From Methanospirillum hungatei (GTDB taxonomy: Archaea > Halobacteriota > Methanomicrobia > Methanomicrobiales > Methanospirillaceae): a stretch of DNA of 64,000 bases. Position 1 is the stretch's first letter. Every line of letters starts with the position of its first letter. The stretch is taken from positions 1,178,001 to 1,242,000 of the forward strand of contig NZ_CP077107.1 of the NCBI RefSeq assembly GCF_019263745.1, read 5' to 3'. The translations under genes and the position numbers were made by a program. A model generated the notes under the pieces. The model did no database searches, had not been told where the DNA came from, and saw nothing but the letters and a program-made list of their open reading frames with translations. This document shows, piece after piece, positions 56,918 through 64,000 of this stretch.

Positions 56918-58054
56918 ATGGCTGCGGGAGATTACTACGATATCCTTGGCGTGTCCCGCAATGCCGATGATACCGAAATAAAAAAGGCATATCGAGGCCT
57001 GGCCCGGAAATATCACCCGGATGTAAACAAAGATCCCGGTGCAGAGGATAAGTTCAAAGAGATCAATGAGGCATATAGTGTCCTGTCCGATGCCCAGAAA
57101 CGATCACAATATGATCGGATGGGGCATGAAGCCTTTACCAATGCCTCCAAGGGATCATATGGCGGAGGAGGATACGGCGGAGGGTTTAATGCAGACTTCT
57201 CCGGATTTGGTGATATCTTCGACTTCGCCGGGGATATTTTCGGAGGATTCGGGCGTCAGCGGGGGCCACGACGTGGTGACGATCTCCTCATGCGGTTTGA
57301 AATCACCCTTCGTGATGCCGTGTTTGGTGCAGATCGCGAGATCGAAGTGATGCATGCCGAATCATGTTCCACGTGTGATGGAACAGGTTCGGAGACAAAA
57401 AAGACAAAAAATTGTCCAAAATGTGGCGGATCCGGGCAAGTACGACAGGCAACCCAGACACCTTTTGGAAATTTTGTCAGGCAATCCACCTGTGATCTCT
57501 GTCATGGCCGGGGTAAGGTAGCAGAAAAACCCTGTACAAAATGTAAAGGAACCGGACACGAAAAAGTCAGAAGAAAAGTATCAGTCCATATTCCTCCGGG
57601 AGTTGATACCGGAATGCGGCTCAGATTGGAAGGGTATGGGGAAGCAGGCGACCACGGTGCACCTAATGGTGATCTCTATATTGAGATTCATGTCAAACCC
57701 GAACCCAGATTCCACCGGGATGGTGACACCCTTCTGACAAAGATCCAGATATCTCCGGCACAGGCAGTGCTGGGAACAGTTGTTGAAGTAACAACAATTG
57801 ATGACAGGCATCTTGAAGTGAAGGTTCCAGCCGGAACACAGGGAGGGAAGAAACTTCGTATTTCAGGAGAAGGCATTCGCAAACGGGGCAGACCTGGCGA
57901 TCTTCTCGTGGAAGTTGAAGTGCAGATTCCCAAACATCTGACCGGAGAGCTCAAAGAACTCTATGAAAAGATCCTGGATTTAGAAGGAAAAAAATCGACT
58001 TCAGGATCAGGAAATGAAAAAAAAGGATTCTTTGAATCTATTCTAGGGGGATAA
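56918..58054 (+). CDS. dnaJ: Chaperone DnaJ (Hsp40)
   Basis: 378 residues. The J domain with HPDVNKDPG, a Gly/Phe linker, and four CxxCxGxG zinc motifs ([32 protein letters not shown]) are complete. It delivers clients to DnaK and stimulates ATP hydrolysis. It starts 10 bp after dnaK. Confidence 0.97.
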   Translation: MAAGDYYDILGVSRNADDTEIKKAYRGLARKYHPDVNKDPGAEDKFKEINEAYSVLSDAQKRSQYDRMGHEAFTNASKGSYGGGGYGGGFNADFSGFGDIFDFAGDIFGGFGRQRGPRRGDDLLMRFEITLRDAVFGADREIEVMHAESCSTCDGTGSETKKTKNCPKCGGSGQVRQATQTPFGNFVRQSTCDLCHGRGKVAEKPCTKCKGTGHEKVRRKVSVHIPPGVDTGMRLRLEGYGEAGDHGAPNGDLYIEIHVKPEPRFHRDGDTLLTKIQISPAQAVLGTVVEVTTIDDRHLEVKVPAGTQGGKKLRISGEGIRKRGRPGDLLVEVEVQIPKHLTGELKELYEKILDLEGKKSTSGSGNEKKGFFESILGG

Positions 58055-58120
58055 ATTCTCCCCTTCTTATCGAAACCTATCACAACCCTTAAACGTTTCT
58101 GCAGGAAAAGTACAAAGTAC

Positions 58121-58483
58121 ATGGCGCGGATCCTCCTTGTTGATGATGCAGGGTATATGAGGCGACTCGTCGGTATCATGGCGAAAAAGGGAGGGCACGA
58201 AATAGTTGGCGAAGCAGAAACAGGTGAAACTGCTATCGAACTCTATGAGAAGGTTAAACCAGACATTGTTATTCTGGACATCCTGATGCCTGATATGAAT
58301 GGACTTGAAGCACTCAGAAAAATCAGAGGATTAGATCCAAATGCCCGCGTTCTGATGTGTACCGCTTCTGAGCAGTCAACACATGTACAGGAAGCTCTTT
58401 CCCTTGGTGCAAAGGGATACATCGTTAAACCTTTCACACGAGAGGTAATTTTATCCACAATTGAAAAGGCACTTACATCCTGA
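58121..58483 (+). CDS. CheY-like single-domain response regulator
   Basis: 120 residues. Acidic pocket DD at the start (LLVDDAGYMRR), phospho-acceptor Asp in IVILDILMPDMNG, and conserved Lys in YIVKPF. No output domain. A chemotaxis CheY or a relay to an unlinked partner. It follows dnaJ by 66 bp and may share its transcript. Confidence 0.9.
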   Translation: MARILLVDDAGYMRRLVGIMAKKGGHEIVGEAETGETAIELYEKVKPDIVILDILMPDMNGLEALRKIRGLDPNARVLMCTASEQSTHVQEALSLGAKGYIVKPFTREVILSTIEKALTS

Positions 58484-58517
58484 TTTTTTTTATGACGAAC
58501 GCTCAATAGGTGCCTCT

Positions 58518-59467
58518 GTGAAATTAATCCTTGAATTGTCAGGGGAACATCCAAATATTCCTCTTGAAGAAGTAAAAGCAATAATTCCGGTTTATGATCA
58601 AAATACCCAGGTTCTCATTGTAGATGCTCCTGACTTGAACATATTAGAACGATTTGCGTATACACATGCTGCGATGCGTTTTTTAGGAGAATGTGCAGCA
58701 GATAAAGAATCATTTGTTCGAATGCTTACGGATATGGCAATAACATCTTCAGAGCCATTCTGTGGCCGGGTGAAAAAAATGGTCGATCATGGAATGGATA
58801 CCCCGAGTGCCGATCTTGAACGCCTGATTGGATTTTATGTGAACGGACCAGTGTCAGTATCTACACCTACACGTGTTTTAGAGCCATCATATCTGGTGGA
58901 AGATGCTACTTTGGTGAACTGCTCTGGGAACTTGACAGAAATCCCTATCACAGCAGAAAACCAGGAAATCGCCCATTCTTTCATCCGGGCGTGATGATGC
59001 CAAGAATGATCCGGGCCTTGGTTAATATGTCCGGAGCAATCAAAGGAGAATGGATTCTTGATCCTTTTTGTGGAACCGGCGGAACACTCATAGAAGCATC
59101 CCTCATCGGATGTCCGGCAATTGGAACTGATGCCGATATTGAGATGATTCAGGGGAGCAGAAAAAATCTCACCTATGCGATGACCGGAGTCGCAGATGCA
59201 CGACATCTTCCATTCCCTGACGCCTCAATCGATCATGTTGTTTCAGATCTTCCCTATGGACAATCGGTGGTGATTGTCGGAAACCTCTTTGATCTGTATC
59301 GTCAAGCACTTCAGGAGATCAGACGAGTAGTAAAACCAGGCAAAAGATCAGTACTTGTGACACACCAGGACATACGACCACTTGCTGAACAGATCTTTAC
59401 CATCAATGGGTACTATGAACAACGGGTTCATAAAAGCCTGACCAGGCGAATCCTGGTCCTTGTTTGA
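58518..59467 (+). pseudogene. tRNA (guanine-N2) methyltransferase TrmG10, broken by one frameshift
   Basis: From the GTG at 58518 (AGGTG upstream) a THUMP-containing N-terminal half reads KLILELSGEHPNIPLEEVKA and continues to about 58907. A one-base loss then shifts frame. The other frame carries GELLWELDRNPYHSRKPGN, RPFFHPGVMMPRMIRALV, the SAM motif LDPFCGTGGTLIEA and the NPPY-like catalytic segment SDLPYGQS. Together they give a normal-length enzyme that methylates G10 of tRNA. The break may be a sequencing error, a true mutation or a programmed shift. Confidence 0.8.
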
Positions 59468-59505
59468 CGCTCTCCATAGCTCTCAATATTCAACTCAATC
59501 CAATT

Positions 59506-60138
59506 ATGGCATTTACATTCTTTTTCCGGGATGCTCAAACCCTGAGCCTTGCAATTGATCATTTTTTACCATTTGTTCAGAGTAGACAAACTATCACAAT
59601 ATGGAGTGCCGGGTGTGCCATGGGTCAGGAACCATACACCTTTGCTATATTATTGCGTGAACGAATGGGGCCACACCTCTTTCGAAATGTAAAAATTTTT
59701 GCCACAGATATTGACACGTACAACCAGTATGTACAGATAATCGGAACCGGCAGATATCCAGAAAAAGATCTTCAGCGAATTCCTCCGGAAATATTTCAAC
59801 GGTACTTCAGATCAGATCCTCAGGATCCAGGATTTGTCTATGTTATTGACGAGATACGAAATGCAGTTCAGTTCAAAAAGCATGATCTTCTGACATATGA
59901 ACCAATCCGCACAGGAGTGCACCTGATTATCTGTAAAAATGTCCTTCTCCACTTTTCAGCTGAGGAACGTCTGAAAGTCTGGAATATGTTCTGGACTGCT
60001 CTTGAGTATGGGGGTTTTATGCTTCATGAGCACACACAGAAACTTCCTGATGAACTCACAGGTTCCTTTGATCAGATTGTCATGAATGCACAGATATTCA
60101 GGAAACATGACCCTTATGCAGGTGAGAAATCTCACTGA
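59506..60138 (+). CDS. CheR-like SAM methyltransferase
   Basis: 210 residues from MAFTFFFRDAQTLSLAIDHF. SAM motif IWSAGCAMGQEPYTFAILL and the CheR segment LIICKNVLLHFSAEERLKV are present, as is FFRD near the N-terminus. It lacks the usual N-terminal helical domain. It may methylate a chemoreceptor or serve as a regulatory methyltransferase. The next gene overlaps its 3' end by 23 bp. Confidence 0.82.
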   Translation: MAFTFFFRDAQTLSLAIDHFLPFVQSRQTITIWSAGCAMGQEPYTFAILLRERMGPHLFRNVKIFATDIDTYNQYVQIIGTGRYPEKDLQRIPPEIFQRYFRSDPQDPGFVYVIDEIRNAVQFKKHDLLTYEPIRTGVHLIICKNVLLHFSAEERLKVWNMFWTALEYGGFMLHEHTQKLPDELTGSFDQIVMNAQIFRKHDPYAGEKSH

Positions 60139-60715
60139 TCACAGTGATTATTATACATCCAATGTGTGGCATATCTGCGGAGTATACCATTCATTATCTG
60201 ATATAAACACACTCATCGATGCCGGAAGGGATCCGGGTATCCTGAATACTCTTGAATCCATCAAATGCGGCCTTGGGAAAAAGCCGGTTGAACAGATTAT
60301 CCTGACACATTCTCATTTTGACCATGCTGGAATGGTTCCAAAAATTATTGAGCGATATAATCCGAAGATATATGCTCATCCTGCAAGCAGAAATAGTGGG
60401 ACAATTCCACTCCTAGACAGGCAGGAAATCCAGGTAGGGGAAGAGATATGTATGGCGGTGTATGCACCAGGACACAGTGAAGACTCATTATGTTTACTCT
60501 GCGAAGAGGAACACCTGCTCTTTTCAGGTGATGTACCTATTCGGGTTTATTCTCATGATAATGAATTTACTTCCCAGTATCTTGATGCGTTTGAACTGTT
60601 TGTCGCCGCAGATTTACAGGCAATATATCCAGGCCATGGGGATCAAATCACAGGTAATGTTCCCCACCTCATGATGGAATCGCTCAGAAACATTCGCAAG
60701 AGTAGGATTTTTTAA
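60116..60715 (+). CDS. Metallo-beta-lactamase-fold hydrolase 1
   Basis: 199 residues from the ATG at 60116. Zinc motif LTHSHFDHAGMV, later APGHSEDSLCLL, FSGDVPIRVY and YPGHGDQI. It is close in length and layout to the next gene, suggesting tandem duplication. Substrate unknown. Confidence 0.85.
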   Translation: MQVRNLTDHSDYYTSNVWHICGVYHSLSDINTLIDAGRDPGILNTLESIKCGLGKKPVEQIILTHSHFDHAGMVPKIIERYNPKIYAHPASRNSGTIPLLDRQEIQVGEEICMAVYAPGHSEDSLCLLCEEEHLLFSGDVPIRVYSHDNEFTSQYLDAFELFVAADLQAIYPGHGDQITGNVPHLMMESLRNIRKSRIF

Positions 60716-60718
60716 CTG

Positions 60719-61315
60719 ATGAATGTCATCAATCTGACAAAGCAGAGTTCAATATATACATCCAATGCCTGGTTATGCGGGTGTATTCATAGCCCAGAAG
60801 ATTATGGTATACTCATCGATACCGGATGTGATCCTGTCATCCTTGATTATTTACGACAGATGCGAGAAAAGACAGGGAAGAATCCGGTTGAAAAACTCAT
60901 TCTTACGCATTCTCATTATGATCATGCCAAACTTCTGGGAAGAATAAAGGAAGAATTTCATCCAGTTGTCTATGCAGCGTCATCATATCTTGCAGGAGTA
61001 GATACTGTTCTTTCTAATGGAGATGTGGTAAAATGTGGAATTTATCACTTTGAGATAATTACCATTCCAGGCCATACATCAGATTCTGTCTGTATTTATT
61101 GTCCAGAGGAGGAGATCCTCTTTTCCGGGGATACACCGCTTATAATCTGGGGAACAGAGAATACATACGAAAAAGGTTTTTTACAGGGATTTGAAGAACT
61201 GGCACAACGAAAAATAACATCTGCGTATCCCGGACATGGTGAGATCATGAGTATAGAAGTCTCCAGAATGATCAGACAATCATTAATAAATCTAAAAAGA
61301 AGTCGTATTCTCTAA
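60719..61315 (+). CDS. Metallo-beta-lactamase-fold hydrolase 2
   Basis: 198 residues. The motif LTHSHYDHAKLL, IPGHTSDSVCIY, FSGDTPLIIW and YPGHGEIM match the previous gene point by point. The start lies 3 bp after its stop. A paralogue, possibly with different specificity or forming a heterodimer. Confidence 0.85.
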   Translation: MNVINLTKQSSIYTSNAWLCGCIHSPEDYGILIDTGCDPVILDYLRQMREKTGKNPVEKLILTHSHYDHAKLLGRIKEEFHPVVYAASSYLAGVDTVLSNGDVVKCGIYHFEIITIPGHTSDSVCIYCPEEEILFSGDTPLIIWGTENTYEKGFLQGFEELAQRKITSAYPGHGEIMSIEVSRMIRQSLINLKRSRIL

Positions 61316-61489
61316 TATAGTTCAAAGTAGTCCAGTATGAATTCCCTTTGCCCTGAGTAATATCACATCCTTTGCTGGCAGTCCTTTTTTTGTATGTACC
61401 GTCATACATGTATTGACATATTGAAAACCATATCAACAATTTTCTATATAAAGTACGGTTGATTAAAACACATATTCTTGAAGTAAATT

Positions 61490-62800
61490 ATGAAAACAGC
61501 AATACTGGGCGGCGGCTTATCAGGCATCACTCTTGCACGCATCCTCTCTGAAAAGGGGGATGATGTTACCGTTCTGGAACAGGAGATTACTCCGGGTGGC
61601 CTGTGTAGATCATGTAATTCGAACGGTTTTACCTTTGATATTGGGGGATCCCATATCATTTTTTCACGGGATACCGAGGTTCTTGGGTTTATTCATGATG
61701 TTCTTGGTGCAAACAGGACCGAAAGAATCAGAAACACAAAAATACTCTACAAGGGCAGGTATGTAAAATACCCATTTGAAAACGCCCTGTCTGAACTCCC
61801 ACCTGAAGACTGCTACACATGCCTGTATGAATACATTAAGGCACTTATTACTTCTGAAAAGGGAGAGAATAATCCTCCACACAATTTTCAGGAGTGGATT
61901 CTACAGACGTTCGGGAAGGGTATAGCTGATGCGTACCTGATCCCATATAATACAAAAATCTGGAATTATCCTCCTGAGCTGATGTCGGCTCACTGGATGG
62001 AAGGAAGAGTTCCAAGGCCTCCTGTTGAAGACATCATAAAATCTGCAGTCGGCATCGCTACGGAAGGATATGTCCATCAGGCAGTCTTCTCATATCCGAT
62101 CACCGGAGGAATTGAGGCCTTAATTCATGCCATTGCTGCCCCGGTCAAAAATAAGATAAAAACCGGATTTCGGATATCACAGATACGAAAACAAGCAGAC
62201 GGATATGAAATAAGCGATGGAACGCAGATCGTTACAGCAGAAAGAATCATCAGTACTATTCCTCTGCAGCATCTTGCTCTCTGTCTCGATGATATCCCAC
62301 AAGAAATAAAAAAGGCCATACGTGATTTGAAATATAATTCTGTTATTGCTGTGGGTGTTGGCATTACAGGTTCCGTCCCACCATACTCATGGGCATATAT
62401 TCCGGATACTGGCACATCTCTGGCAAACCGGATATCATTTCCCTCTAATTTTTCAGACACCACTGCTCCGGAGGGGTGTTCTTCAATATTAGCTGAGATA
62501 ACATACAATGATGGTGATGCAGTTTCACAGATGACCGATGCAGCGATTATAGACCATGTTGTGAGTTCGTTATCAGGAATCGGGCTTTTTAAACCAGAAC
62601 AGATCATAACAACCCATGTATCACGATCTCCATTTGCATATGTTGTTTATGATCTCGCATACCTGAGAAATATTGAGATCATAAAAAAATACTTCCAGAA
62701 CAGCGGCATATCCCTTGTCGGACGGTTTTCACAATTTGAATATCTGAACATGGATGGAATCATCCGTTCGGTCATGAACTTTACACGCGATCTGAAATGA
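61490..62800 (+). CDS. FAD-dependent oxidoreductase (UDP-galactopyranose-mutase/protoporphyrinogen-oxidase-like)
   Basis: 436 residues. The FAD-binding GGGLSGITLARILSEKGDDV and NPGGL-like PGGLCRSCNSNGFTFDIGGSH are visible, and the C-terminal FEYLNMDGIIRS completes the fold. Followed by two glycosyltransferases, it is probably a sugar or lipid-linked oxidoreductase in glycan synthesis. Confidence 0.8.
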   Translation: MKTAILGGGLSGITLARILSEKGDDVTVLEQEITPGGLCRSCNSNGFTFDIGGSHIIFSRDTEVLGFIHDVLGANRTERIRNTKILYKGRYVKYPFENALSELPPEDCYTCLYEYIKALITSEKGENNPPHNFQEWILQTFGKGIADAYLIPYNTKIWNYPPELMSAHWMEGRVPRPPVEDIIKSAVGIATEGYVHQAVFSYPITGGIEALIHAIAAPVKNKIKTGFRISQIRKQADGYEISDGTQIVTAERIISTIPLQHLALCLDDIPQEIKKAIRDLKYNSVIAVGVGITGSVPPYSWAYIPDTGTSLANRISFPSNFSDTTAPEGCSSILAEITYNDGDAVSQMTDAAIIDHVVSSLSGIGLFKPEQIITTHVSRSPFAYVVYDLAYLRNIEIIKKYFQNSGISLVGRFSQFEYLNMDGIIRSVMNFTRDLK

Positions 62801-63774
62801 AGATCAATTTTGTCGTAGAAGACATGTTTGTCTTTAAGTACATTGGGTGTTCCACTGTAGCGAAAACCCTGTACCGAGGATTGAAAAATCAGAACGGGAT
62901 AGATATTAGCTGGGAGCGGTATAAATTTCAGGCTGACATCTCGCATTATCACACCTTTGGCCCGATTGCATTGTTAAACAGGCGTCTGGCATCCGGAAAA
63001 AAGATTCTGACCGCTCATTCAACTCCACGGGTAAACATTGGAAACCTTGCACTCACAAAAACCATCAATAAGAGGTACCCGGATATATATCGAAAATTTG
63101 ACCATATCATAACCATTTCAGAAGCATGTGAAAAGGAGGTGAAAGAGATGGTTCCTGATATTCCGGTCACCCGGATACCAAACGGTATTAACAGGGAGTA
63201 TTTCTCTCCATCTCACACAAAACGTGAAGAATTCAGAGAGGCATGGAACATATCACCAGAGGAACAGGTTGTTCTGACGGTTGCCCAGATTAGTCCAAGA
63301 AAAGGATTTTATGATTTCATGAGCCTTGCAGCAAAAAATCCGGAAGTCCGGTTTATCTGGGTTGGCGGCTTTCCATATGGACTTGCTTCCAAAGACTATC
63401 TGAAGATAAAGACGATGATACAGAGAAAACCAAAAAATGTTCTCTTCACTGGATTTGTCAGAGATATCGCAGAAGCATACTGTGCTGCAGATGTATTCAT
63501 TATGCCCACCTATGCAGAAACATTCGGACTTGCAGTTCTCGAAGCTCAAGCATGTGGTCTTCCAGTAATCGCTCGTGATATCCCTGAGTTTCATGAGATA
63601 TATGAAGATTCAGTCAGATATTTTTCAACTCCTGATGATGCCCATGCAGAACTCCATGATGAGTCCTCTTTGGAGAAGTGTGCACATGGAGCACGTGACT
63701 TTTCCTCACGATATGATATCAGGCAGGTCTGTGCTGAACATCTCTCTCTTTACAATAAACTGGTTACATCATGA
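62797..63774 (+). CDS. GT4-family glycosyltransferase
   Basis: 325 residues. The second domain contains ILTVAQISPRKGFYDFM-like VLTVAQISPRKGF and EAFGLAVLEAQACG-type ETFGLAVLEAQACGLPVIA, the donor-binding E-x7-E pattern. It transfers an NDP-sugar to a lipid or protein glycan. ATGA overlap with the preceding gene. Confidence 0.88.
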   Translation: MKINFVVEDMFVFKYIGCSTVAKTLYRGLKNQNGIDISWERYKFQADISHYHTFGPIALLNRRLASGKKILTAHSTPRVNIGNLALTKTINKRYPDIYRKFDHIITISEACEKEVKEMVPDIPVTRIPNGINREYFSPSHTKREEFREAWNISPEEQVVLTVAQISPRKGFYDFMSLAAKNPEVRFIWVGGFPYGLASKDYLKIKTMIQRKPKNVLFTGFVRDIAEAYCAADVFIMPTYAETFGLAVLEAQACGLPVIARDIPEFHEIYEDSVRYFSTPDDAHAELHDESSLEKCAHGARDFSSRYDIRQVCAEHLSLYNKLVTS

Positions 63775-64000
63775 TATCGGTAGTTATTCCGTCATTTAAT
63801 GAAGGTGAACGAATAGAACGATGCCTTGAGTCATTATTAAAACAGGATCTGCCACGAAATGAGTATGAAATTATTGTGGTTGATGGTGGCTCAAAAGACA
63901 ACACCCGTGAGATTGCAGAAAAATATGCAGATATCGTCTTTATTCAGACGAGTCCGAAGGTGGGCGGTGCCAGAAATGACGGGGCAGTTCGCGCCAGAGG
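63771..64000 (+). CDS. GT2-family glycosyltransferase (3' truncated)
   Basis: The N-terminal 76 residues are visible. MISVVIPSFNEGERIERCLE and EIIVVDGGSKDNTREIAEKY are the GT2 nucleotide-sugar start. ATGA overlap with the GT4 gene; it runs off the window end. Part of the surface-glycan cluster. Confidence 0.88.
   Translation, partial: MISVVIPSFNEGERIERCLESLLKQDLPRNEYEIIVVDGGSKDNTREIAEKYADIVFIQTSPKVGGARNDGAVRAR

Noticed and set aside
58908-58994. C-terminal end of the first trmG10 half as a separate protein tail
   Set aside because: Out-of-frame translation; the other frame carries the family sequence.
1-64000. CRISPR array or complete insertion sequence
   Set aside because: No regularly spaced short repeats and no transposase or integrase gene were seen; the long repeat around the ATPase lacks terminal inverted repeats.

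Overview
The window reads as the chromosome of a methanogenic archaeon, most likely a Methanomicrobiales member near Methanospirillum (lineage is inference). Evidence: an HMf-type histone, archaeal-type PEP carboxylase, the archaeal HMG-CoA synthase/thiolase/DUF35 operon, the anaerobic homocysteine-synthesis genes (COG1900, NIL-ferredoxin, UPF0280), A/T-rich TATA boxes placed for short-leader transcripts, and many Cys-rich redox proteins. No rRNA, tRNA or CRISPR array was seen.

Layout. 1-21.5 kb is ordinary chromosome: membrane peptidase, AhpD-like protein, methyltransferase, EFR1 flavodoxin-ferredoxin, ppcA, a PP2C-type phosphatase, an ErcA-like Fe-ADH with an overlapping kinase-like protein that lacks the usual phospho-acceptor His, GntP-like permease, mntP, histone, a divergent HxlR/flavin-reductase pair around a perfect inverted repeat, a secreted triple-Cache protein, transporters, a secreted serine hydrolase, an exported acetolactate decarboxylase and Hsp20. 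21.5-26.4 kb carries the mevalonate entry operon, a candidate structured RNA with its own promoter, and malic enzyme.

26.4-38 kb is an accessory island. It starts at the 3' end of malic enzyme, and the tail of that gene recurs twice more as degenerate copies (28.3 and 29.0 kb). A block of about 600 bp (gene tail plus conserved noncoding DNA) flanks an AAA ATPase gene. Next come a GC-rich two-gene cassette and a strikingly AT-rich, tightly packed four-gene operon: TPR/SF1 helicase, TPR/methyltransferase-like protein, DUF1848 protein, and TPR/DEAH helicase with a C-terminal Cys cluster. A 54-aa zinc-finger-like ORF lies upstream. This is the best candidate for an undescribed defence or DNA-repair system.

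38-44.7 kb mixes transporters and enzymes with decayed genes: a frameshifted hsdR remnant, a broken copy of a thioredoxin-like gene, and a lone MNT nucleotidyltransferase. 44.8-49.7 kb holds ilvD and the homocysteine cluster. 50-54 kb encodes surface and stress proteins (PEGA protein, Dps-like ferritin, secreted M3-like peptidase). 54.5-58 kb is grpE-dnaK-dnaJ. It is followed by a CheY-like regulator, a trmG10 gene broken by one frameshift, a CheR-like methyltransferase and two tandem metallo-beta-lactamase-fold proteins. The window ends in a cell-surface glycan cluster (FAD oxidoreductase, GT4, truncated GT2).
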